Source of the DNA: Paractinoplanes deccanensis
GTDB lineage: Bacteria > Actinomycetota > Actinomycetes > Mycobacteriales > Micromonosporaceae
Direction of reading: 5' to 3'
NCBI RefSeq assembly: GCF_016862115.1
Contig: NZ_BOMI01000013.1
Span: 1-64,000 of the forward strand
DNA: 64,000 bases
The number at the start of each line of letters is the position of its first letter. Position 1 is the stretch's first letter. Below the pieces are notes generated by a model. It had not been told where the DNA came from. It was given only the letters and a program-made list of their open reading frames with translations, and ran no database searches. The position numbers were made by a program, and so were the translations under genes. Of the stretch, positions 1 to 7,785 are shown piece by piece.

Positions 1-190
1 ACGAGACCCCCAAACCATATAACACCACAAAATACTTTAATCAGACGTCCTCTGAGATCCACCGCATTGTTTCCCGTCGGCCGGCGCCGTAGATAACCGG
101 CGTAAAGTCTTCCCTATCCGGCGCATAGAGAGGAGGCCGCATGAGACGTATGGTCCTTGAAGGTAGCGGGCGTCGGAGGAGGGAACGCCG
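1..190. other. Upstream leader region, relatively AT-rich at the left edge
   Basis: The first 60 bases are much richer in A and T than the rest of the window, which could mark the edge of an acquired segment. Two purine-rich Shine-Dalgarno-like runs occur, AGGAGG at 131-136 before an ATG at 141 and GGAGGAGGG at 175-183 before the GTG of the RNase H gene. The ATG at 141 opens a 68-codon arginine-rich frame that overlaps the RNase H gene out of frame and is probably not a protein gene. No RNA gene or clear terminator is visible. Confidence 0.4.
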
Positions 191-817
191 GTGGCGATCG
201 AGAAAGTGCCGGGCATGCGCGGCAATGAGAATCGTGTGGTCACGGGCGATGTCCGATCTCACTGGACGGGCGCGGCCCTCATCTACACCGACGGTGCGGC
301 TCTGCAAAAGGCGATCAAATCTCAATGGGGCCAAAAGGGCTGGCTGACGGGCTGGGGGTTCGTTTCTACCGGCGGGCGTTACGGCTGCGGTCCGTACCCA
401 CAGCTGGAAGGTCAAGCAGGTCAAGACTTAGCAGTGATTGCCGAGCTACGCGCCGTCTGGTATGCGATCCGCGGCGATGAGCTCGCCGCGCCGGTGACCG
501 TAGTCCTGGACTCACGGCACGCTCTCGACGTTCTGGAAAGGTGGAAGAAGGGCGCTGTCGATATGCCCGGAGGCTATGTGGGCTCCAGGGTGCGCACGCC
601 GACCATGGAGAAGCTTCGAACTTTGATCGCGAGCCGGCCGGCAAATCTTACGTTGCAGCACGTGAAAGGACATGCTGGAGATCCACTCAATGAGGCCGCC
701 GATTCCCTCGCCCGTTTAGGTGCGCGCTGGATCAAGGACAAACTGCCTCAGCGAGAAGTCGAGAGTCGCGCTCGCGGCCTTGCGGAGGCATTCCTTGCCG
801 CCGGGCCGACCTGCTGA
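191..817 (+). CDS. RNase HI-like ribonuclease H family protein
   Basis: This 208-residue protein has the ribonuclease H fold signature. The acidic residues expected of the RNase HI active site are visible: D34 in YTDGA, E85 in ELRAVWYA, D107 in VLDSRHAL and D171 in NEAADSLA, with the assisting histidine H161 in HVKGHAGD. Enzymes of this family cut the RNA strand of RNA-DNA hybrids. The GTG start is chosen because GGAGGAGGG lies 7 bases upstream. The N-terminal 30 residues precede the domain and are not recognised. The gene sits at the AT-rich window edge beside an Ntn peptidase gene, so it may be an accessory copy and not the housekeeping rnhA. Family assignment is firm; cellular role is unknown. 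Confidence 0.85.
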   Translation: MAIEKVPGMRGNENRVVTGDVRSHWTGAALIYTDGAALQKAIKSQWGQKGWLTGWGFVSTGGRYGCGPYPQLEGQAGQDLAVIAELRAVWYAIRGDELAAPVTVVLDSRHALDVLERWKKGAVDMPGGYVGSRVRTPTMEKLRTLIASRPANLTLQHVKGHAGDPLNEAADSLARLGARWIKDKLPQREVESRARGLAEAFLAAGPTC

Positions 818-902
818 ATCGGAATACGACCGTGGGATTTCCGCATCCCCGCCGTGGTCTGTGCCGGTTGGCATCGGGCCGCCGGCCATGGACAGTGGCT
901 TC

Positions 903-1442
903 ATGACGTGCATCGTCGGGATTACGGATGGGCGGACCGTCACCGTCGGCGGTGACTCGGCGGGGAGTGACGGGTGGCACGTCGCGGTGCGCTCCGATTC
1001 CAAGGTGTTTCAGGTCGGTCCCTATCTGATGGGCTTCACGACCAGCTATCGGATGGGGCAGCTGCTGCGCTACTCGCTGAATGTCGGCGAGCCCGACACC
1101 TGGGACGTCGACCGGTTCATGGCCACCACGTTCATCGACGCCGTCCGGGAATGTCTCTCCCGGGGCGGTTATGCGCGGACCGAGGACGGACAGGAGCAGG
1201 GCGGCCAGTTCCTCGTCGGCATTCGCGGGCGCCTCTATGTGGTCGGCGACGACTATCAGGTCGGGCACACGATCTCCGGTTATGCCGCTGTGGGGTCCGG
1301 CTACCTCGTCGCGTTGGGGTCGCTGCACTCCACGGCCCAAGCACCCCTCGACAGCCGGCAGCGTGCGGTGATGGCCCTGGAAGCGGCGGCCGAGCTCACC
1401 GAGGGCGTGCGACCGCCCTTCACGGTCGTGCAGTCGAAGTGA
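903..1442 (+). CDS. Solitary HslV/20S-proteasome-like Ntn peptidase
   Basis: The 179-residue product begins Met-Thr-Cys. If the initiator Met is removed, Thr becomes residue 1 and the conserved catalytic set of HslV and proteasome beta subunits falls exactly in place: Thr1, Asp17 (in GGDSAG) and Lys33 (in DSKVF). A GSG motif near residue 131 matches the HslV/proteasome glycine-serine motif. The whole protein is one proteasome-like domain with no propeptide, like HslV and unlike actinobacterial PrcB. No HslU-type ATPase is encoded nearby. The ATG at 903 is preferred over earlier in-frame starts because only this start exposes the catalytic threonine. Substrate and ATPase partner are unknown; similar single-subunit proteins are known from actinobacteria and phages. 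Confidence 0.8.
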   Translation: MTCIVGITDGRTVTVGGDSAGSDGWHVAVRSDSKVFQVGPYLMGFTTSYRMGQLLRYSLNVGEPDTWDVDRFMATTFIDAVRECLSRGGYARTEDGQEQGGQFLVGIRGRLYVVGDDYQVGHTISGYAAVGSGYLVALGSLHSTAQAPLDSRQRAVMALEAAAELTEGVRPPFTVVQSK

Positions 1443-1481
1443 ACGAGCCCTGATCATGCAGTCGCGAATAGACTGTCAATC

Positions 1482-1730
1482 GTGCAGCGGAGAAGGCCGA
1501 CAGAGAACCGCGTCCAGCGGGCCACTGTCGCTGCGCTTTTCGCCGCGACCAACGCCTTCTCCGAGGCGTTCAAGATTGTCGCCGGCTTCGACCAGTCTCC
1601 CGACGTGTCACAGATCTGGTCGTTGATCGCCGTCACCGTGGTGGCCGCCGCCCTGGGGTGGGTGGCCGCGCCCCGGCTCAACACACACCTTTTAAAAAAA
1701 GTCAATGAAGTGTCGCTAAGACGCTATTGA
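1482..1730 (+). CDS. Small membrane protein, unknown function
   Basis: A possible 82-residue protein opening with GTG. It has a hydrophobic stretch around residues 46-67 that would form one transmembrane helix, preceded by a moderately hydrophobic helix near residues 16-38, and a basic C-terminus. No domain is recognised. Its size and position next to an accessory peptidase gene would fit a small phage-type membrane protein such as a holin, but nothing in the sequence proves that. No strong ribosome binding site is seen, and an overlapping reverse frame of similar size exists, so this call is tentative. Confidence 0.4.
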   Translation: MQRRRPTENRVQRATVAALFAATNAFSEAFKIVAGFDQSPDVSQIWSLIAVTVVAAALGWVAAPRLNTHLLKKVNEVSLRRY

Positions 1731-1779
1731 CAGGGGCCGGCCAGTTCGGGAGGGCTTTACTGCGAGCACACAGCGCCCG

Positions 1780-3024
1780 CTACAGCCGGAACGGGTTGCG
1801 GCTCAGCGCCGCCAGCAGGTACCAGGCCGTCGCTCCGGTGTGCAGGCTCGCGTGATACAGGTCGCCGAAACCGGTGTCCAGGCCGTCGCTGGAGGCGGCC
1901 GGGACGCCGCGTCCGTCGCCGTGCGGGGTGGTGGCCTGGGCCCGGCCGATGTTCCACAGCAGTTTGCGGCTCAGCAGGGCGTCGCCGCGGCCGTCGCGGG
2001 CCTTCAGGGCCAGCGCGGTGTGCGCGGTGCCCTCCAGCCACACCTTGCTCGTGTCGGTGTCGCTGTAGCTGACGCCGTAGACGCCGGCGTCCAGGGCGGC
2101 GAGCTTGTCGAGCACCCAGGTCACCGCCCGGTCGTAGCGGTGGTCGCCGGTGGCGAGCAGGGCCCACGTCTGCACGTCCTCCGGAATGGGCGTGCGGTTG
2201 GTCGTGGTGCCGTCGGGGTCGGTGCCGGTCCACAGGTGGCCGCCGCGCCGGTCCTGCATCGCCTCGACGAAGGCGAACGCGGCGCGGGCCCGGGCGTGCC
2301 AGACCCGGTTGCCGGTGAGCGTGCCGAGCATGGTGAGGAACGCGCCCACGTCGATGTTGTGCTCGGTGGCCTTGAACGTGGTGGGCTGGTCGTCCGCCGT
2401 GCGCCCGCCCGTGTAGCCGTGCGGCGCCCGTTCGCCGTCCCAGGTCTTGTCCTGGATCCACGCGGCCTCCCGCAGGGCGCCTTTCAGGAACCGCTTCTGC
2501 CGGGTACGGGCGTACAGGTGCGCGAACGCCATGCCGACCCACGCCTGGTTGCCGGTGAAGGCGGCGGGCGAGCCGATGTCGAGGGTGCCGTTCAGCGTGG
2601 TGAAGGAGTCCGGCTGGTACGAGGCGCGGGTGCGCCCGTCGCCGATCGGGTCGTGCTCCTGCGCGTAGAGCAGCGTGTCGCCGAGGATCGTGGCGCGCCG
2701 CACGTCGCCCCGGGCCAGCCACGCCATGATGACCAGCGCGTCGTCGTACGCGAAGGACGACACGAACGTCCAGGTGGGCGTCTCGAAGAAGCCGCCGGTG
2801 TAGCTGCGCGGGACGCGGAGCGCGCTTCCCGACCCGTACTCGTCGAATGTGGCCGTCAGGAAGTCGAAGGCCGCGCCGACCGACGACGGGCTCGCGCCGG
2901 CGGTCCAGCTCGTCGCCGAGGCCGAGGCCGAGGCCGGTGCGGGCAGGAGGGCGCCGGTCAGCACCGCGGTGAGGGTGCCGGAGGCGCCGAGCAGGACGTC
3001 GCGGCGGCGGGGGTTGAAGGGCAC
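1780..3024 (-). CDS. Tat-exported alpha/alpha-barrel glycosidase-like protein
   Basis: A 414-residue protein with a twin-arginine signal (RRRDVLLG followed by a hydrophobic stretch and an Ala-rich cleavage region near residue 35). The mature part shows repeated helical segments with aromatic and acidic clusters, such as SFAYDDALVIMAWLA, GNQAWVGMAFAHLY and HNIDVGAFL, typical of alpha/alpha-toroid glycosidases. I cannot assign a CAZy family or catalytic pair. It is the last gene of the leftward amino-sugar operon, starting 10 bases after the GH20 gene ends, so it probably acts outside the cell on the same polymer or oligosaccharides as the importer. The fold and export are inferred from sequence pattern; the substrate is unknown. 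Confidence 0.7.
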   Translation of the reverse strand: MPFNPRRRDVLLGASGTLTAVLTGALLPAPASASASATSWTAGASPSSVGAAFDFLTATFDEYGSGSALRVPRSYTGGFFETPTWTFVSSFAYDDALVIMAWLARGDVRRATILGDTLLYAQEHDPIGDGRTRASYQPDSFTTLNGTLDIGSPAAFTGNQAWVGMAFAHLYARTRQKRFLKGALREAAWIQDKTWDGERAPHGYTGGRTADDQPTTFKATEHNIDVGAFLTMLGTLTGNRVWHARARAAFAFVEAMQDRRGGHLWTGTDPDGTTTNRTPIPEDVQTWALLATGDHRYDRAVTWVLDKLAALDAGVYGVSYSDTDTSKVWLEGTAHTALALKARDGRGDALLSRKLLWNIGRAQATTPHGDGRGVPAASSDGLDTGFGDLYHASLHTGATAWYLLAALSRNPFRL

Positions 3025-3034
3025 GGCGGGCTCC

Positions 3035-4636
3035 TCAGGTAGCGCTGATGGTGGCGACGAGCCGGGCGATGTGCGCGGCCCGCTGCTCGCGGGTGTCGGG
3101 GCGGCCGGGCACGCCGGGGCGCCGCTGCCAGGGACGGGGGCCGTCGGCCGGCCGGTACTCGACGCCGAGCGCGTCGAGCCGGAGCAGGTGGTGGCGCAGC
3201 CGGCGCTCGAAGTCGGCGAAGTCGCGGGCGGCCGGTCCCCACAGCGCCTCGGCGATCGCGCAGAGGCGGGGGAAGACCAGGTAGTCGACGGTGCGGGGCG
3301 AGTCGGCGTGCTCGGTCCAGATGTTGGCCTGGCCGCCGAGCACGTGCCGGGCCTCGTCCTCGGTCAGGCCGGCCGGCACCGGGTCGAGCGCGTACACGTC
3401 GCGCAGGGTCAGCGGGATGGACACCGGGATCGGCTCGTCGGGCAGCTCGGACTGGCGGTAGTCGAGGTAGGCCAGGTCGTCGGGGCAGGCGACGACGTCG
3501 TAGCCGCGCCGGGCCGCGCCGGTCAGGCCGCGCCACGAAGCGATGGTCGTGCCGGCCGAGAGGTCGTGGCCCTCCAGGATCTCGTCCCAGCCGAAGAGGC
3601 GGCGGCCGGCGGCGCTCAGGTGCTCGTCGAGGCGCCCGATGAACCAGGCTTGCAGGCCCTCCTCGGTGGCGATGCCGAGCTCGGCCATGCGCTGCTGGGT
3701 GCGCGGGTCGTCGCGCCACTGGTCGCGCGGGCACTCGTCGCCGCCCACGCCGATGTGGCGCGCCGGGAAGAGCTCCAGCACCTCGTCGAGCACGCCGCGG
3801 AAGAAGTCCACCGTGGACTCCTCCGTGTTGAGGACGTTGTTGTTGATGCCCCAGCGCGTCCAGACCTCCAACGGCTGCCGGGTGACGCCCAGTTCCGGGT
3901 ACGCCGCCAGGGCCGCCTGGACGTGCCCGGGCGACTCGATCTCGGGCACCACGGTGACGAACCGCTCCGCCGCGTACGCGACGATCTCCCGTACGTCGTC
4001 CTGCGTGTAGAAGCCGCCGTGCGGGCGGCCGTCGCCGGGCGCGTCGCGGGCCGCGCCGACCTGGCTCTCCCGCCGCCACGCGCCCACCTCGGTGAGCCGC
4101 GGATAGCGCTTGATCTCGAGCCGCCAGCCCTGGTCGTCGGTGAGGTGCCAGTGCAGCGTGTTGAGCCGGTGCATCGCCATCAGGTCGATGAAGCGCAGCA
4201 CGTCGTGCTTGGGCATGAAGTGCCGGGCCACGTCGAGCATCGCGCCGCGCCAGCCGAAGCGGGGCTTGTCGTGCACCTCGGCCGCGGCGACCGCCCAGCG
4301 CCGCCCGGTCACCGGCGCGCGCCGGTACACCTCGGGCGGCAGCAGCTGGAGCAGCGCCTGACAGCCGTAGAACACGCCCGCCGGCCCGCCACCCTCGACG
4401 GTGGCGCCGTCCGGCGTGACGCTCAGCCGGAACTCCTCGGGGCCCAGGTCGGCCAGACCGAGCCTGATGGTCCCCGCCGGCGCCTCGCGCAGCGGCAGCC
4501 CGGTGGCGGGCCGTAGTGCCTGCTGCAGCCAGATCAGGACGCCGCCGAGCGGTTCTTCGGCCGAGACGGTGGTGCTGTGGTCGAGGACGAGCTCGCCCCG
4601 GCCGGGGACGAACGAGAGCGGAGCGGGGATCAGCAA
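3035..4636 (-). CDS. Beta-N-acetylhexosaminidase, GH20, apparently cytoplasmic
   Basis: A 533-residue GH20 enzyme that removes terminal N-acetylglucosamine or N-acetylgalactosamine. The N-terminal non-catalytic GH20b-like domain covers about residues 1-120. The catalytic barrel follows, with LHWHLTDDQGWR near residue 161, PEIESPGH near residue 231 and the adjacent catalytic Asp-Glu pair D300-E301 in GVGGDECP, which acts with the substrate acetamido group. No signal peptide is visible, so it should act inside the cell on imported disaccharides such as chitobiose. It begins 3 bases after the permease gene ends and is clearly in the same operon. Its genomic partners support a role downstream of sugar uptake. 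Confidence 0.93.
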   Translation of the reverse strand: MLIPAPLSFVPGRGELVLDHSTTVSAEEPLGGVLIWLQQALRPATGLPLREAPAGTIRLGLADLGPEEFRLSVTPDGATVEGGGPAGVFYGCQALLQLLPPEVYRRAPVTGRRWAVAAAEVHDKPRFGWRGAMLDVARHFMPKHDVLRFIDLMAMHRLNTLHWHLTDDQGWRLEIKRYPRLTEVGAWRRESQVGAARDAPGDGRPHGGFYTQDDVREIVAYAAERFVTVVPEIESPGHVQAALAAYPELGVTRQPLEVWTRWGINNNVLNTEESTVDFFRGVLDEVLELFPARHIGVGGDECPRDQWRDDPRTQQRMAELGIATEEGLQAWFIGRLDEHLSAAGRRLFGWDEILEGHDLSAGTTIASWRGLTGAARRGYDVVACPDDLAYLDYRQSELPDEPIPVSIPLTLRDVYALDPVPAGLTEDEARHVLGGQANIWTEHADSPRTVDYLVFPRLCAIAEALWGPAARDFADFERRLRHHLLRLDALGVEYRPADGPRPWQRRPGVPGRPDTREQRAAHIARLVATISAT

Positions 4637-4639
4637 GGT

Positions 4640-5467
4640 CTAGCCCTTCACGGCGCCGGCGGACATCCCGGCCACCAGGTTGCGCTGGATGATCAAGAAG
4701 AAGACGACGACGGGTACGGAGAACAGGACGGACGCCGCCATCTGGCCGCCGAAGTCCGTACCCGTGTGCGGGTTGGTGAACGACGCCAGCCAGACCGGCA
4801 GGGTGTAGCGGCTCTGGTCCTGCATGAACGTGTACGCGAACAGGTAGTCGTTCCACGCGGCGATGAACGCGAAGATGCCGGTCGAGATGACGCCGGGCGC
4901 GACCAGCGGGAACAGGACGCTGGTGAGCACGCGCCAGGTGCTCGCGCCGTCCATCCGGGCGGCCTCCTCGATCTCGGCCGGGATGGTGACGAAGAAGCCG
5001 CGCATCACCCAGATCGAGAACGGCAGGACGGTCGCCACGTAGGCGAGCACGAGGGCCGCGTACGTGCCGAGCAGGTCGAGCTGGTTGAACATGACGAACA
5101 TGGGGATCAGCAGCGCCGTGCCGGGCAGCATCTGCACCGCCAGGATCACCACCATGATCAGCCGCCGGGCGCGGAACCGGAACCGGGACAGCGCGGCGGC
5201 CGCGAAGATGCCCAGCACGATCGAGACCATGACGGTCAGCACGACCACGATGACGCTGTTGCGCAGGTTGGTGAGGAACTGCTCCTGGGTCACCGCCTTG
5301 ACGAAGTTGTCGAGCGTCGGGTGCTCGGGCACGAAGTGCGGCGTCGGTGTCATCACCTCGGGCCGGGGCTTGAACGCCGTGTTGACCATCCAGTAGACCG
5401 GGAACGCCCACACCAGGCAGAAGACGGCCGCGAGAGTGTTGGCGATCCATCGCCGCTTGTGCTTCAC
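4640..5467 (-). CDS. Sugar ABC transporter permease, MalG/DasC type
   Basis: A 275-residue inner-membrane permease of the carbohydrate uptake ABC family (CUT1). About six transmembrane helices are visible. The conserved EAA loop that contacts the ATPase reads EAARMDGASTWRVL near residue 175. The GTG start is fixed by a 4-base overlap with the stop codon of the preceding permease gene, and is followed by a basic cluster typical of an N-terminal cytoplasmic tail. No ATPase gene is in the operon; in actinomycetes such importers commonly share the multipurpose ATPase MsiK encoded elsewhere. Amino-sugar disaccharide transport is inferred from the adjacent GH20 enzyme. Confidence 0.9.
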   Translation of the reverse strand: MKHKRRWIANTLAAVFCLVWAFPVYWMVNTAFKPRPEVMTPTPHFVPEHPTLDNFVKAVTQEQFLTNLRNSVIVVVLTVMVSIVLGIFAAAALSRFRFRARRLIMVVILAVQMLPGTALLIPMFVMFNQLDLLGTYAALVLAYVATVLPFSIWVMRGFFVTIPAEIEEAARMDGASTWRVLTSVLFPLVAPGVISTGIFAFIAAWNDYLFAYTFMQDQSRYTLPVWLASFTNPHTGTDFGGQMAASVLFSVPVVVFFLIIQRNLVAGMSAGAVKG

Positions 5468-6429
5468 AGGTCCTCTCCCGCCTTGAGCAGGTTGCGGATG
5501 TAGACCGCGGTCAGGCCGAGCAGCAGCAGCGTCGTGACGACCGAGATGGCCGCGCCCTGCCCGATGTGGAAGCCGACGAACGCGGTCTTGTACGTGTAGA
5601 CGCCGAGCGTGCTGGTGGCGTCGCCCGGCCCGCCCCGCGAGATCAGCCAGATCTGGTTGAACACGTTGTAGTCCCAGATCACCGACAGGATCGTGACCAG
5701 CAGCAGCGTCGGCCGCAGGTGGTTGAGCGTGATGATCCGGTAGACGGCGAGCTCGGTGGCGCCGTCCATCCGCGCCGCCTCCAGGTATTCGCGCGGCACC
5801 TGCGTCTCGGCCGCGTTCAGCGTCAGCGCGATGAACGGGACCGCCTGCCAGACGATCAGGAGCCAGATGACCACGTACGCCCGCGCGGGGTCCTGCGCCC
5901 AGTCGAGGCTCGTGGTGTCCCCGAAGACGCGCAGCTGGTCGAGACCCCAGTTGACCACGCCGTAGCCAGGCTGGAAGAGCCAGTTCCACACCAGCGACGA
6001 GGCCACGTTCGGCATGGCCCACGCGACGATCAGCACCACCGTGACCGTGTAGCGCCAGCCGCGGCCCAGCCGGGTCAGCAGATGCGAGACGCCCATGCCG
6101 GTCAGGACGCTGCCGGCCACCATCGCCGCGGTGAACAGCACCGTGCGCACCAGCGAGGCCCAGAACGCGCCGCTGCCCAGCAGCTCGGTGTAGTTGTCCA
6201 GGCCGACGGCGTGGTACGCGCCGGTGAACAGCGACCGCTGGTTGTAGTCGGTGAACGACGTGTAGACCAGGAACCCGATCGGCGCCAGCGTCACCAGGGC
6301 CAGCACGAGGCCGGCCGGGCTCAGCAGGAACAGGGGGGCGAGGCCGCGCCGGGTGCGGCGGGACCGGGGCGCGGGCGGGGCCGGCGCGGCCGGCGGGGCG
6401 CCGGCCGCGCCGGTGATCACGGTGGTCAC
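5464..6429 (-). CDS. Sugar ABC transporter permease, MalF/DasB type
   Basis: A 321-residue CUT1 permease with a proline/alanine-rich cytoplasmic N-terminus of about 35 residues followed by six predicted transmembrane helices. The EAA loop reads EAARMDGATELAVYRII near residue 222. It overlaps the binding-protein gene by 4 bases upstream and the second permease by 4 bases downstream, so translation of the three is probably coupled. It forms the membrane channel together with the second permease. Substrate is inferred from context to be an N-acetylglucosamine disaccharide or related sugar. Confidence 0.9.
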   Translation of the reverse strand: MTTVITGAAGAPPAAPAPPAPRSRRTRRGLAPLFLLSPAGLVLALVTLAPIGFLVYTSFTDYNQRSLFTGAYHAVGLDNYTELLGSGAFWASLVRTVLFTAAMVAGSVLTGMGVSHLLTRLGRGWRYTVTVVLIVAWAMPNVASSLVWNWLFQPGYGVVNWGLDQLRVFGDTTSLDWAQDPARAYVVIWLLIVWQAVPFIALTLNAAETQVPREYLEAARMDGATELAVYRIITLNHLRPTLLLVTILSVIWDYNVFNQIWLISRGGPGDATSTLGVYTYKTAFVGFHIGQGAAISVVTTLLLLGLTAVYIRNLLKAGEDL

Positions 6430-7757
6430 TTACCGCCGGCGAGAGTCTCGCCGAGGTGCGCGTCGAAGTCCTTGGCCGCCTGCTCGGGGGTCTTGGCGCC
6501 GGAGGCGACGGCGGAGAAGAGCTGGTTGACGCTCTTGTCGCCCTCCAGGGTCGGCCACTGCGCGGCGGCCGGTGTCGCCTTGGACGTCAGGGCGGCGGTG
6601 AAGAAGCCCTTCTGCTGCTCGTCCAGGCTCGGCTGGGCGGCCTGGATGCCCTCGGTGCTGTTCGGGATCCAGCCGTCCTTGCCGAAGACCCACTTGTCCT
6701 GCATCTCGGGGCTCGCGGCGATCTTCGTCCACTGCAGCGCGAGGTCGTGCGCGTCGCTCTTGGCGGCGATGCCCCAGTCGGAGCCGCCGAGCATCACCGG
6801 CTGGGCCTTGCCGGAGACGCCCGGCAGCGGGAACGTACCGATGTCCTCGGTCTTGATCTGGGGGTTGGCCTTCTGGATCAGGCCGATCGAGCCGCTGGTG
6901 GCCAGGATCGCCGAGGTCTTGCCGTCGGCGAAGAGCTGCGTCTGGTCGGGCTGGAGGGTGTCCAGCGTGCGGGAGGCGGCGGTGGAGTACGCGTTCTGGA
7001 AGGTCTTGAAGTCGGTCAGGCCCTTCTGCCCGGCCGGGGTGGAGAAGCCGCCCTTCCAGGCGCCGCCCTCGCTGGTCGCGATGTCGCCGCCGGCGTCCCA
7101 GAGGAACTGGAGGCCCGCGAACCAGTATTGGCCCGGCAGGTAGAACGGGGAGAAGTCGGCGGCCGGGTTCTTCGCCTTGATCTTGTCGAGGGCGGCGGTC
7201 AGCTCGGTGTACGACGCCGGCGCCGCGGTGACGCCGGCGGCGGCCCAGGTCTTCTTGTTGTAGATGACCGCGCGGGCGCCGGCGAAGCCCGGCACGGCGT
7301 AGAGCGCGCCGTCGACCGTCGCGGGCTCCTCCAGGCCGGCCAGCCAGGTGCGGCCCTGCCTCAGGTCGTCTTTGTATTTCGTCAGGTCGAGCAGGCCGCC
7401 GTTCGCGGCGAAGCCGGGCACCTGGGTGTTGCCGAGGTCGAGCACGTCCGGCGTGCCCGAGGTGGACAACGCCGTGCTGATCTTGGTGGTGATGCCGTCC
7501 CACTGCTGGATCTGGAGGTCCACCTTGGCGCCGGTGTCCGCGGTGAACTTGGCGTTGATGGCGTCGAGGGTTTCCGGGGTGTAGTCGCCGTCCATCACCC
7601 AGACGGTGAGGGTCTTGCCGTCGCCCTTGACGGCGGGAACCGCGGCGGCGGCGCTGTCACCGCCGGAGCCGCCGTTTCCGTCGCTGCTGCAGGCGTTCAG
7701 GCTGAGAAGGGCGGTGGTGCTCAGGGCGAGTGCTGCGATATAGCGGGTGGACCGCAT
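6426..7757 (-). CDS. Lipoprotein sugar-binding protein of the first amino-sugar importer
   Basis: A 443-residue extracytoplasmic solute-binding lipoprotein. The signal peptide ends in a lipobox LNAC with the lipidated Cys23, followed by a Ser/Gly-rich linker. The mature part has the CUT1 binding-protein pattern, for example LTVWVMDGDYTPE at the mature N-terminus and a PGVSGKAQPVMLGGSD segment. The ATG at 7757 is chosen because GAGGAG lies just upstream and because it gives a proper lipoprotein signal; an upstream frame extension lacks these. It resembles DasA/NgcE-like chitobiose binders in context, but sequence alone does not fix the ligand. Confidence 0.88.
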   Translation of the reverse strand: MRSTRYIAALALSTTALLSLNACSSDGNGGSGGDSAAAAVPAVKGDGKTLTVWVMDGDYTPETLDAINAKFTADTGAKVDLQIQQWDGITTKISTALSTSGTPDVLDLGNTQVPGFAANGGLLDLTKYKDDLRQGRTWLAGLEEPATVDGALYAVPGFAGARAVIYNKKTWAAAGVTAAPASYTELTAALDKIKAKNPAADFSPFYLPGQYWFAGLQFLWDAGGDIATSEGGAWKGGFSTPAGQKGLTDFKTFQNAYSTAASRTLDTLQPDQTQLFADGKTSAILATSGSIGLIQKANPQIKTEDIGTFPLPGVSGKAQPVMLGGSDWGIAAKSDAHDLALQWTKIAASPEMQDKWVFGKDGWIPNSTEGIQAAQPSLDEQQKGFFTAALTSKATPAAAQWPTLEGDKSVNQLFSAVASGAKTPEQAAKDFDAHLGETLAGGK

Positions 7758-7785
7758 GATGACTCCTCGTGGAGGGGGGAATCTT

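Noticed and set aside
141-347. 68-codon frame opened by ATG after AGGAGG
   Set aside because: It overlaps the RNase H gene out of frame, is extremely arginine-rich and has no protein-like features; the RNase H GTG has its own ribosome binding site.
2958-5450. An 830-codon minus-strand frame over the permease and GH20 genes
   Set aside because: It is a shifted frame of real genes on the same strand; the true frames show ABC permease and GH20 motifs.
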